From: Gaiellasilicea sp963763755
Lineage (GTDB): Bacteria > Actinomycetota > Thermoleophilia > Gaiellales > Gaiellaceae
Reading direction: 5' to 3'
NCBI GenBank assembly: GCA_963763755.1
Contig: CAVXQE010000003.1
Coordinates: forward strand, 261,826 to 325,825
Length of the DNA stretch: 64,000 nt
Made by a program: the position numbers and the translations under genes. Below, one piece after another: positions 55,283-64,000 of this stretch. The notes under the pieces were generated by a model. That model was not told the origin of the DNA. It did not search any database and saw only the letters and a program-made list of their open reading frames with translations. Numbering within the stretch: position 1 is the first letter of the stretch; the number at the start of each line of letters is the position of its first letter.

Positions 55283-56359
55283 TCAGAAATTCCCATGAAC
55301 CTGCTCACGCCTGACGGGACCAGTTGACTCACGCACGACGAGCTCGCCGCCGATCGAGCAGCTGTCGCGGCGGGGCGCCGCCGCCCGCGAGATGCTCGAT
55401 CAGCGTCCGGGCGGCGAGGCGGCCCGCCTCGAACGCCGGCCAGTCGATGCCGGTCAGCGCCGGCGTGAGCATCTCCGCGAATTGAGCGGCGATCACCGAG
55501 ACCACTGAGAAGTCGTCGGGAACGTGCAAGCCCGCCGCGCGCAGGGCACCGAGCAGTCCCGTGAACTGCCAGCCGGTGGTGATCGCAGCGGTGCACTCGC
55601 TGTCCGACCGGAGCAGCTCGGTCGCCACGGCGAGCGCCTCGCGCGCCGGATGCGGACAGGGCAGGTGGATCCCGCGGATGCCCCAGGTCGGCGGCGGCTT
55701 GCTCGAAGGTGTCGCGGGCGATCAGCGCCGAGTTGTAGCCGGCGTCGAGCTGATCCTGCGGGAAGTTGAAGAGCGCGATGCAGCGGTGGCCGAGGTCGTG
55801 GAGGTGCGCGAGGCTCTTCTCGACCGCGGCGCCGTAGTCGAGATCGACGAAGCTGATGCCGCTCGTGTCCGCCGTTCGGCCGATGATCGTGAACGGCCGG
55901 CCGCTCGCCTTCAGACGCTCGATCCGGGGGTCGTCCGCGAGTGTCTCCATGAGGATGACGCCGTCCGCCCGGCCAGTCTCGACGAGGCGGACGATGCCGT
56001 CCGGATCTGCGGGCGAGGTGGAGAGGAGGAGCGCGTAGTCGCTCGCGCTCGTCTCCTGCGGTCGCGCCGGCGACGAACGTCTGCTGGACGGGGATGAGCT
56101 CCCACTGCGGCGACGGAAGGAAGAGCGCGATCGTGTGCGTGGCACCGGTCGCCAGTGCGCGCGCGGCTCGGTGGGGTCGGTAGTCCAGCTCCTCGACTGC
56201 CGCCAGTACCCGCTCGCGAATCCCGGGCGACACCGCGCGCTTGCCGCTGAGGACGTAGGAAACCGTGCTGAGCGCCACCCCCGCACGCTCGGCGATGTGT
56301 GCCATCGTCGCCGCCCGCGTCGCGCTGCGATCCGGGCGGGTGTGATCGGTCGTCGACAC
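55283..56359 (-). CDS. LacI family transcriptional regulator (frameshifts)
   Basis: About 355 residues. The LacI helix-turn-helix and hinge helix are exact: TMAHIAERAGVALSTVSYVL then SGKRAVSPGIRERVLAAV. The sugar-binding core follows in other frames (VRLVETGRADGVILMETLAD, FVDLDYGAAVEKSLAHLHDL, GHRCIALFNFPQDQLDAGYN, MLTPALTGIDWPAFEAGRLA). Shifts near 56060, 55660 and 55350. The corrected end is IGGELVVRESTGPV. GTG 56359 is chosen for the GGAGAG ribosome site. It probably represses its own operon and the divergent GH127-ABC operon until a sugar binds. Confidence 0.82.
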
Positions 56360-56388
56360 TTGACGCTCTCCGTCCAGCATTGTAGCCT

Positions 56389-56412
56389 CGAAGCGCTTCG
56401 CGAAGCGCTTCG
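56389..56412. promoter_or_regulatory. double LacI-type operator
   Basis: Two adjacent perfect 12-base palindromes, each CGAAGCGCTTCG, lie between the divergent lacI and GH127 operons. GAAGCGCTTC is a classic LacI/CcpA-type half-site pair with a central CG. Tandem placement would let two dimers bind side by side and close both promoters. Confidence 0.88.
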
Positions 56413-56434
56413 CCGTTGCGACGCAATGTAACCC

Positions 56435-58341
56435 GTGGAGGGAAGAGGCGGAGGAGTGGACTCGGTCCAGGGAAGTACCTCGTGTGTGGTGCCGACGGCG
56501 TCGGCGCAGGTGCGGCTTCGGCCTCTCGACCCGACCGGGGTGCAGATCCTTGGCGGGCTCCTCGGCGACCGGCAGCGGGTCAACCGAGAGGTGACGATTC
56601 CCCACGGCGCAGAGCAGCTCGAGCACGCGGGCACGCTCGAGAACCTTCGCGTCGCCGCGGGTCGGTCGCAGGGCGGGCATCGCGGCATGGTCTTCAGCGA
56701 CTCGGACGTCTACAAGTGGCTCGAGGCGCTCGCCTGGGAGACGCAGCGACAGCCCGAACCCGAGCTGGAGCGCCTCGCGAGCCGAGACGACCGAGCTCGT
56801 CGCGGCTGCGCAGCAGCCCGACGGCTATCTGAACAGCTACTGGCAGCTCGAAGGCCGCGAGCGCTGGAGCGACCTCGAGATGGGGCACGAGCTCTACTGC
56901 GCGGGGCACCTGATCCAGGCGGGGGTCGCCGCGGCTCGGACGGGCTCGCCGCGCCTCCTCGGCGTCGCGCGGCGTGTCGCCGACCTGCTCGTCGACGTCT
57001 TCGGCTCCGATGCGGATCCCCGCACGGACGGGCACCCGGAGATCGAGGTCGCGCTCGTCGAGCTGTACCGCGAGACCGCGGATCGCCGCTATCTCGACCT
57101 CGCGGACAAGCTCACCGGCCGCCGCGGCTACGGCTTCTTCGCCGGCGGGCGGTTCGAGCTTCCCTACTACCAGGACGTCGAGCCCGTTCGCGGCTCCCGC
57201 TCGATCGTCGGCCATGCGGTGCGCGCGCTCTATCTCGCCGCCGGGGTGACCGATCTCTACGCCGAGACGGGCGACGAGGCGCTGCTCGAGGCGATGCTCT
57301 CCCAGTGGGACGACCTCGTCTCGACGAAGCTCTACCTCACCGGCGGGGTCGGCTCACGCCACTACGACGAGTCGATCGGCGATCCCTACGAGCTGCCGCC
57401 CGACCGCGCCTACTGCGAGACCTGCGCCTCGATCGCGAGCATCATGTGGAACTGGCGGCTGCTGCTCGTGACCGGCGAGAGCCGCTTCGCCGACCTGATC
57501 GAGCGGACGCTCTACAACGGGTTCCTCGCGGGGCACTCGCTCGACGGACGCTCGTTCTTCTACGCCAACCCACTGCAGTCGCGCGGCGGCGATGCGCGGC
57601 ATGCCTGGAACCCGGTGGCGTGCTGTCCGCCGAACATCATGCGCCTGCTCGCCTCTCTGCACCACTACCTCGCCACCATCAGCGACGGCGGCATCCAGCT
57701 CCATCAGTACGCGACCTCGACGATCCGCGCGGTCGTGCCGGTCGCGGGCCCCGTCGAGCTCGCGGTCGAGACGGGCTACCCGTGGTCGGGATCGGTGACG
57801 GTCGAGGTGGTCGCGTGCGGCGACGCGGAGTGGACGCTCTCGCTCCGCGTGCCGGCGTGGGCACGGCGAGCCAGCGTGGACGAAGCAGCGGTCGAGCCGG
57901 CTCGCTACGCGGAGGTCACGCGCCGCTGGAAGCCGGGCGACCGCGTCGAGTCTGGAGCTCGACGTTTCGCCCCGGCTCACGGCGCCGAATCCGCGGATCG
58001 ACGCGGTTCGCGGCTGCCTGGCCCTCGAGCGCGGGCCGGTCGTCTACTGCTTCGAGGCGGGCGACCTCCCGGCCGGCGCCGACCTCGCCGATGTCGCGCT
58101 CCAGCGGGAGGCGGAGCCCGCCGACGGCGGTCCACTGGCGCCGCTCGGAGGCGTGCCGGCCGTGTCCGTCGCTGGGGTCGTCCGCGACCTCGACGGGTGG
58201 AGGCAGATCGAGTACGTCGACGTTCGCGAGCTGCCGTCGGACGGCGCGGCCGCACCGGCGCGGCTGCTCGCCGTTCCGTACTTCGCGTGGGCGAACCGGG
58301 GAGACGGCGGGATGCGCGTCTGGGTCCCCGGGTCCGGCTAG
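56435..58341 (+). CDS. glycoside hydrolase family 127 (beta-L-arabinofuranosidase-like, frameshifts)
   Basis: About 635 residues, an alpha/alpha barrel with a beta domain. Near residue 327 YCETCASIASIMWN carries the zinc Glu and Cys. Near residue 395 NPVACCPPNIMR carries the paired Cys of GH127, one proposed as nucleophile and one as zinc ligand. DSDVYKWLEALAWE and YLNSYWQLEGRERWSDLEMG lie in the substrate cleft. Shifts lie near 56790 and 57955. The start is uncertain (GTG 56435 or GTG 56486). Known members release L-arabinofuranose from plant glycoproteins. First gene of the plus-strand operon; no signal peptide, so it acts inside on imported sugars. Confidence 0.82.
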
Positions 58342-58356
58342 CGGCAGGAGGCTCCG

Positions 58357-59544
58357 TGGCGACCCTCTCGCTCGAGCAGGTCACGAAGGTCTTTCCGAAC
58401 GGCGTGCGAGGCCGTCCGCGCGCTCGACCTCCATGTCGATGAGGGAGAGTTCGTCGTTCTCGTCGGCCCGTCGGGCTGCGGCAAGACGACGGCGCTCCGG
58501 ATGGTTGCCGGCCTCGAGGACGTCACGTCGGGGACGATCCGCCTCGACGGCAAGGTCGTCAACGACCTCTCGGCGAAGGAGCGGGACGTCGCGATGGTCT
58601 TCCAGAACTACGCCCTCTACCCGCACCTGAACGTGCTCCAGAACATCGCCTTCTCTCTCCGGGTGCGAGGCATTTCGAAGCACGAGCGCGAGCGGAAGGC
58701 ACGCGAGTCGGCCGACGTGCTCGGGCTCACGGAGGTCGTCCTGCGCAAGCCCCGCCAGCTCTCCGGCGGCCAGCGCCAGCGCGTCGCAATGGGTAGGGCG
58801 CTCGTCCGCGAGCCCACCGTGTTCCTCATGGACGAGCCGCTCTCGAACCTCGACGCGAACCTGCGCGTGCAGATGCGAAGCGAGGTGCTACGCGTCCAGC
58901 GGCGTCTCGGAGTCGCGACCCTCTACGTCACCCACGACCAGACGGAGGCGATGACGATGGGCGACCGGGTCGCCCTCCTCCGCGACGGCATACTTCAGCA
59001 GCTGGCGCCGCCGCAGGAGCTTTACGAGAGTCCCGCGAACCTGTTTGTCGCTACCTTCATCGGCTCGCCGCCGATGAACCTCTACGAGGCCGCGATCTCG
59101 GGTCCCGCGGATGGACTCGTGCTTTCGCTCGGCTCGCAGCGGCTCGCGCTTCCTGTCGACCTCGGACGTCGCCGCCCGGGACTTGTCGCCGGCGAGAGCC
59201 GCAAGCTCGTGGTGGGTATCCGTCCCGAGCACCTGACGGTGGTCGAGGGCGACGCCGGACCGGGAGACGACGCTCGCAGCACACGTCGAGCTCGTCGAGG
59301 CCCTTGGCAACGAATCGCTCGTCCATTTCTCGACGGACGCGAGGAGGGTCCGGAACAGAGGCGGCGCGTGGACGGCAGATGCGGCGGCAGTGCAGGCGTC
59401 CGGGGATATCGCGGGTGCGTCCGCGTCCGAGGGTGTCGCGCGGGTCGACCCGCGCGTTCGGGTCGCCGCTGGGGACGGGTCGCGCTCGCCGTCGACGTCG
59501 GTCGGCTCCATTTCTTCGACGCTGAGACCGGAGACGCGAAGTGA
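58357..59544 (+). CDS. sugar ABC transporter ATP-binding protein (UgpC/MsmK type, frameshifts)
   Basis: About 395 residues. Walker A VGPSGCGKTTALRMVAGLED, Q loop VFQNYALYPHLNVLQNIAFS, signature QLSGGQRQRVAMGRALVREP, Walker B VFLMDEPLSNLDANLR and switch His in YVTHDQTEAMTMGDR are all present. The C-terminal TOBE region (VVGIRPEHLTVVEG) marks a sugar importer of the MalK/UgpC group. Shifts lie near 58405 and several places between 59270 and 59480. The end LAVDVGRLHFFDAETGDAK overlaps the next start by four bases. It drives the two permeases that follow. Confidence 0.88.
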   Translation, partial: WRPSRSSRSRRSFRTACEAVRALDLHVDEGEFVVLVGPSGCGKTTALRMVAGLEDVTSGTIRLDGKVVNDLSAKERDVAMVFQNYALYPHLNVLQNIAFSLRVRGISKHERERKARESADVLGLTEVVLRKPRQLSGGQRQRVAMGRALVREPTVFLMDEPLSNLDANLRVQMRSEVLRVQRRLGVATLYVTHDQTEAMTMGDRVALLRDGILQQLAPPQELYESPANLFVATFIGSPPMNLYEAAISGPADGLVLSLGSQRLALPVDLGRRRPGLVAGESRKLVVGIRPEHLTVVEGDAGPGDDARSTRRARRGPWQRIARPFLDGREEGPEQRRRVDGRCGGSAGVRGYRGCVRVRGCRAGRPARSGRRWGRVALAVDVGRLHFFDAETGDAK

Positions 59545-60539
59545 AGACCCAGGACGCTGTGACGCCGACACCGGCAACGACCGGCACCGGTGCCGGTTTT
59601 TGGTCCGAAGGCGATGGCTCGCGGCGACGGCTGTCTGGTCGGAGGAGACAACAGCTCGCGGGCTGGCTCTTCCTGACGCCCGCGATCGCGTACCTGCTCT
59701 TCGCGTTCGCCCTGCCCATCGTCTACAACGTGATGTTGAGCTTCGAGCAGACGTCTCCCGCGACGATCGCCGATTTCACCGCCCCGTTCGCCGGGCTCGA
59801 CAACTACCGCGTCGTCCTTCAACGACCCCACAAGCCGGCAGGCAATCGTCCACACGTTCGAGTTCACTTTCGGATCCCTCCTCGGCCAGTTCATCATCGG
59901 CTTTGCGCTCGCCCTGCTGTTCAGCCTCCGTTTCCCGGGAGGAGGCTGGCGCGCTCGCTCGTCATCGTCCCCTGGCTCCTGCCTCTGATCGTGACGGGAG
60001 TCATCTTCAGGTTCCTGTTCCAGGTCGAAGGCGGAGCCGTCAACGAACTGCTCAGTGTACGTCGGCCTGGCCGACCACCCGATCGACTGGCTGAACAACC
60101 CGCACCTGGCCCTGTGGACGGTCCTCATCGCGAACATCTGGCTCGGGGTGCCGTTCTTCACCCTCCTGCTCTACAGCGCGCTCCAAGACGTGCCTGTGGA
60201 GGTGAAGGAAGCGGCCCTCATCGACGGCGCCAGCCCGTGGCAACGGCTGCGCCTGATCATCGTGCCGATCATCCTGCCGGTCATCGAGGTCACGTTGCTC
60301 CTCGGCTTCGTGTTCACTGTGAAGGTGTTCGACCTCGTGATCGGTCTGACCGGAGGCGGGCCCGGCCAACGCGACCCAGCTGATCACGACCTGGTCCTAC
60401 AGCCTTTCGTTCCAGACAATTTTCCTTCGGCCAGGGCGCTGCACTCAACAACGTGCTGCTCGTACTGGCGCTGATCTGCGCGCCGCTCTACCTGTGGCTC
60501 AGCAGGAACTCATTGAGGCGCAGCTCGGGGGCAGACAGG
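59541..60539 (+). CDS. sugar ABC transporter permease, MalF/UgpA type (frameshifts)
   Basis: About 310 residues with six membrane helices: AGWLFLTPAIAYLLFAFALP, FGSLLGQFIIGFALALLFSL, ARSLVIVPWLLPLIVTGVIF, VLIANIWLGVPFFTLLLYSA and TLLLGFVFTVKVFDLVIGLT. The ATPase-contact EAA loop is EVKEAALIDGASPWQRLRLI. Shifts near 59818, 59935, 60055, 60365 and 60410. The ATG overlaps the ATPase stop. The exact end is unclear because of shifts; it lies at or just before the next ATG at 60540. Confidence 0.78.
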
Positions 60540-61398
60540 ATGACCCGCCTGGCAGAGGTCGCGGGCCTTGCGATGGCTCTGCACGCTCGCGGCGGCCGCT
60601 GCCCTCGTGATCATGCTGTTCCCGGTGTACGCGATCATCGTCGGCTCGTTCGAGTCGACCGCAAACCCTGTTCAGCGGCACGTATTACTGGCTGCCGCAC
60701 GAGGCGACACTGGACAATTACCGAACTGTTCTTCAGGCGCGCGGAAAAAGGCAACGTGCGGGTCGCAGCAGCAACGTCTGACAAGCCTCATCGTCGGCCT
60801 GGGAACAGCGCTGCTGGCCCTGGTCGTGGCCGTGCCGGCGGCCTATGCGCTCTCGAAGTACCGCCTGCGCGTGACGGTCGTCGTCGTCAGCTCCCTGCTC
60901 GTGGCGCAGATCGTTCCGTCGATTGTCCTCGCGACTTCCCTGTTCATCGTCTTCCATTGGATCCACTTGTTGAACTCGTACGCAGGGCTCATTCTCGCCG
61001 ACGGTACGTATGCCATCCCCTTTGCGATCCTCGTGTTACGGGCGTTCTTCTTCAGCCTGCCCAACGAGCTGATCTACGCAGCCAGAGTTGACGGCGCGTC
61101 CGAGTGGCAGACGTTCCGCCGCATCGTGATCCCACTCGCCCGCTCGGCGATCATCACCGTCGCGGTCTTCGCGTTCTTGGCCGGTTGGGGTGACTTCATC
61201 TTTGCCTTGACCATCCTCAACGGCACCGGCATCCAGCCGATCACACTGGGGATCTACACCTATCTCGGCAACTATTCGACCGACTGGGGCGCAGTGATGG
61301 CCTCGGCAACCTTCGCCCTGGTGCCGGCCGCGGTGATGCTGGTAGTGGCACAGCGCTATATCGCGAGTGGCCTCACGGCGGGCTCGGTGAAGGGTTAG
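60540..61398 (+). CDS. sugar ABC transporter permease, MalG type (frameshifts)
   Basis: About 285 residues with six helices (AAAAALVIMLFPVYAIIVGS, SLIVGLGTALLALVVAVPAA, VVVVSSLLVAQIVPSIVLAT, YAIPFAILVLRAFFFSLPNE, AVFAFLAGWGDFIFALTILN). The EAA loop reads ELIYAARVDGASEWQTFRRI. Shifts near 60595, 60665 and 60750 affect only the first quarter; the rest, ending SGLTAGSVKG, is clean. Second half of the importer. Confidence 0.8.
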
Positions 61399-61532
61399 CG
61401 ATGAAAGCCCACAATCCGGGGCGACGGAGAGGGTGATTGATGAATTAGGACAGTGAAAGCCGACACGTTTTTCGCTCGCAAGAATAGATCACGTTCTCAT
61501 TCCCGCTGGCGATCTAAAGGAGAGAAACGGCT

Positions 61533-62822
61533 GTGAAACTCTTGACCAGAAGGCGATACCGGGTGCTGGCAGCCCTCGCGGCCGCAACATGTGCTGTGGT
61601 CGCTCGGTTGTCGCAGATGAGCACTTCGGCCGCGACCAAGAAGATCACGAAGATCACGCTCACCGAGGAGGACTATTTCAACACCCCAGGCCAGATCGAG
61701 GCGTTGGCGGTGCTACGCCAAGGCGTTCGAGGCCGCGCACCCCGGCGTGACGATCAAGCGACAGTATGTGCCCTTCGCCAATTTGAACACGAAGCTCCTG
61801 ACGCAAGCCGCGGGCCACAACCTGCCCAACCTGTTGGCCGTCGACAACCCGTTCGTGTCGACCATGATCTCGACCGGCCAGGTGGTCGCCCTGAGCGATT
61901 TGAAAGGCTTCAGCACGAAGGGCTATTACCCCGCGATCATCAATGAAGGCCTGTTCGAACGGCAAGTACTACAGCTTGCCGGTGGCAGGCGCCAACTCGA
62001 TCGCATTGATGTACAACATCGCGATGCTCAAGGCGGCACACGTCAGCCCTCCCAAGACGTGGGCGCAGCTGCTGACCGTCGCCAAGGCTCTCACGACGTC
62101 GGACCATTACGGGATCGCGTTGACCTGTGAGGCTGCGGAAGACACCACGTGGCAGTGGGAGCCGTTCTTCTGGAGCAACGGGGGCAAGTTCACGTTCGAG
62201 AACATCGCGTCTGCGCCGGGAGTCCAGGCGCTCGGACCTGTGGAAGCAGCTCATCGACGACGGTTCGGCGTCCAAGGCCTGCCTCAACTGGAGCCAGACT
62301 CCCGCCGCGTCGACTCAGTTCATCGACGGCAAGGCCGCGATGATGGTCAACGGCCCCTGGAACTTCCCGACGCTCAACGAGAGCAAGATGTTCTACGGCA
62401 AGCAATTCGGGATCGTCCCTGTCCCGGTCCGTGTGGCCCGGACAGCACGTAATCGTGCCGTTGGGTGGCGAGGACTGGATGGTCAGCAAGAGCGGTGGCA
62501 GCGAAGCGCAGCAGCTGGCTTTCGAGTACATCAAGGGCATGCAGACGCCTGCGATGCGTTGAAGCTCGCGAAGCTGTTCGGCTACCTGCCGGGCAAGATC
62601 GCCGTGGCGAAGAAGTACGTGCAGCAGGTTGGCCCTTCGTGGAAGGTCTACGTCAACCAGACGCTGTTCGCGCATCCACGCACGCTCGGCTTGGGCGTGA
62701 AGTACCCGAAGATCTCGCAGGCGGTGTGGACCGCCATTCAGGCTGCCTTGTCCGGTTCCAAATCTGTGCCGGACGCGCTGAACACGGCACAGAAGCAGAT
62801 TTCGACCATTTTGAAGAGCTAG
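61533..62822 (+). CDS. extracellular sugar-binding protein of the ABC importer (frameshifts)
   Basis: About 425 residues with a signal segment (YRVLAALAAATCAVVARL). The family 1 solute-binding pattern follows: HPGVTIKRQYVPFANLNTKL, NLLAVDNPFVSTMISTGQVV, YSLPVAGANSIALMYNIAML, PPKTWAQLLTVAKAL, FIDGKAAMMVNGPWNFP and VPLGGEDWMVSK. Shifts near 61715, 61955, 62230, 62440 and 62560. AAAGGAG stands before the GTG start. The 134-base gap after the permease may hold its own promoter. It captures the sugar imported by the two permeases. Confidence 0.82.
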
Positions 62823-62990
62823 GACCTGCTGTCGACTGGGATCGATGGGCGATCCCGGTCGCGCGTAGCGGCGGCGGGATCGCCGGGCGGCCGGCAGGCG
62901 CGTCGTCGTCGACGGGATCGCCGCGACGAATCGCTGCGAGAGCCAGTAGTTGCCGAGATCATCGGCGACACGCGTCCAGGCGGTGCGGAA

Positions 62991-63863
62991 GTGACTCTCG
63001 ATCGTCAGAAGCTCAAGGAGGCGATTCACGAGCTCTATCGCTCCGAGCACGACGAGATGGGCGAGCGCGGAACGCTCGAACGCCTGGAGCGGGGGCAGGA
63101 GTGGGATCTCGCGCCGACGCTCGCTTCCGGAGGCGTCGTCGTCTTTCCGCACGCCGGCGTGCTGGACTGCGGGCATCAGGTCGCGGCCGCGGTCCACGGC
63201 TGTCTCGACAGCGGCGCCGATCGCGTGATCGTGATCAGCGTCCTGCACGCGTTCACGGACGAGATGGAGGAAGCTCGCAGGCGCGTCTCGGCGGGGGATG
63301 ATCCGTCCGAGTGGCCGTTCTGGGGGATCCAGGGACCGGGTATCGAGGGACGAGACGAGTGGCGCGACGACCACGCATTGATCAGCTTCCGGCACTTCTG
63401 GGCCGCGGAGACGAAGCGGCGCGGGGTAGGCGGCCCCGAAGTCGTGGAGCGGTATCCGTATCTCGCAGGCGGCCACCCCGAGCGGCTGCCTGGTATCGAG
63501 GAGCTCGCCGCGATCGCGGAGGACGCGGTGATCGTCTCCACCGCCGACCCCTTCCATCACGGGGTCGGTTACGGCGATCCTCCGGAGCGCGCGCTGGCGC
63601 CCGACGACGGTGGGCTCGAGCTCGCCCGAGCGACGATCGAGGAAGGGATGGCGATTCTCGGCAGCGGCGACTACGCCGGCTACGACGCGCACTGCGTCGC
63701 GGCCAAGAGCGACGCGCGCGATGCAGGGGTCGTCTTTCGCTATCTCCGCGGAGATCTGCACGGCTCGATCCTCGACATGGCGTACACCGACGCCGCGGCG
63801 TTGTACGAAGCGCCCGATCCGACCTGGGTCGCTGCGCCGCTCGTCGAGTGGCGGACACGCTGA
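62991..63863 (+). CDS. Memo/LigB-superfamily-like protein, copy 2
   Basis: A 290-residue near-copy of the protein at 37683-38555 (the same FPHAGVLDCGHQVAAAV, ISVLHAFTDEM and ADPFHHGVGYGDPPE motifs; only scattered changes). The GTG start and the bases just before it also match. This copy lies after the carbohydrate operon, with no sign of truncating a neighbour, so it may be the parent. Function unknown; putative metal-binding His residues as in Memo or class III dioxygenases. Confidence 0.6.
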   Translation: MTLDRQKLKEAIHELYRSEHDEMGERGTLERLERGQEWDLAPTLASGGVVVFPHAGVLDCGHQVAAAVHGCLDSGADRVIVISVLHAFTDEMEEARRRVSAGDDPSEWPFWGIQGPGIEGRDEWRDDHALISFRHFWAAETKRRGVGGPEVVERYPYLAGGHPERLPGIEELAAIAEDAVIVSTADPFHHGVGYGDPPERALAPDDGGLELARATIEEGMAILGSGDYAGYDAHCVAAKSDARDAGVVFRYLRGDLHGSILDMAYTDAAALYEAPDPTWVAAPLVEWRTR

Positions 63864-63922
63864 ACTCCACACGAGATGGAGCCGCCGCGCACGGTGCTGC
63901 GCGACGACCCCAGTCGTACTGA

Positions 63923-64000
63923 TTAGCGGGCTGCGGTGAGTTCAGCCGCGCTCTCGCTCCAGCGCGCCGTTAGCGCGTAGAGGACGACCACGTTCAGTGC
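63923..64000 (-). CDS. C-terminal end of an unidentified gene (partial)
   Basis: The minus strand reads ALNVVVLYALTARWSESAAE and LTAAR and then stops with TAA at 63923-63925. Too short for assignment. The first residues recall the LNVVVLW stretch near the end of Tn3-type transposases, but the rest does not fit. Confidence 0.3.
   Translation of the reverse strand, partial: ALNVVVLYALTARWSESAAELTAAR

Noticed and set aside
63923..64000. Tn3-type transposase C-terminus
   Set aside because: Only LNVVVLY agrees; the following residues do not match and the frame is cut by the window edge.

Overview
The window is about 65% GC DNA with many GTG and TTG starts. It carries families common in Actinobacteriota: Eis-type acetyltransferases, an F420-type luciferase-like oxidoreductase, a MASE1 histidine kinase, GFA proteins, and a holin/UbiB fusion. 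I infer a high-GC soil or sediment actinobacterium, possibly of class Thermoleophilia. That placement is a guess from gene style; no marker gene is present. Single-base insertions and deletions break many genes while the protein continues in another frame. I therefore annotate the evident full gene and give the approximate break points.

Layout. (1) 1-6.8 kb is a chromosomal housekeeping block: aldo/keto reductase, a PcrA/UvrD helicase, two tandem Eis-like acetyltransferases, two secreted M23 peptidases and an intact tRNA-Val. (2) 6.83-9.71 kb is a 2.8-kb mini-island bounded by a 44-bp direct repeat of the tRNA-Val 3' half. It holds a secreted lectin-like protein, a tRNA-Asp-like 3' fragment, an Ltp-like superinfection-exclusion candidate and a small membrane-protein operon. 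(3) 9.8-45.6 kb is an accessory zone of mostly single-gene units in both orientations: phosphoribosyltransferase, small kinase, GNATs, YecM, MBL-like, YCII, a TetX-like monooxygenase, methyltransferases, GFA proteins, alpha/beta hydrolases, DUF3455, LLM oxidoreductase, SnoaL with TetR, a RibD-type reductase and a PTP-like protein. At least 22 copies or part copies of one intergenic repeat family (two hairpins, about 100 bp when full) lie between these units. I noticed none in the flanks. (4) Inside this zone, at 12.0-16.6 kb, lies a large gene for a SIR2-like / nSTAND NTPase / 16 WD-repeat protein, a probable abortive-infection type defence protein. A tyrosine-recombinase fragment precedes it. 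(5) 45.7-52.5 kb holds a hypothetical protein, an NTF2-like protein, a DUF4389 membrane protein, an acyl-CoA synthetase and a sensor kinase. (6) 52.5-62.8 kb is a carbohydrate-use locus: lacI-AKR-thuA-Gfo/Idh on the minus strand, divergent from GH127, ABC ATPase, two permeases and a solute-binding protein on the plus strand. Two adjacent perfect 12-bp LacI-type palindromes sit in the shared promoter region. (7) 63-64 kb holds a second copy of a Memo-like gene and the end of an unidentified minus-strand gene.

How it fits together. The carbohydrate locus looks like one regulon: import of an oligosaccharide, removal of a beta-L-arabinofuranosyl-type sugar by GH127, and oxidation or reduction by the AKR and Gfo/Idh proteins. 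The accessory zone looks like a recombination hotspot. A methyltransferase/GFA module is present twice in inverted orientation, a repeat-bounded GNAT unit sits inside one copy, two near-identical GNATs lie near its two ends, a Memo-like gene copy has truncated a glyoxalase-fold gene, and several tRNA 3'-end fragments are scattered through it.
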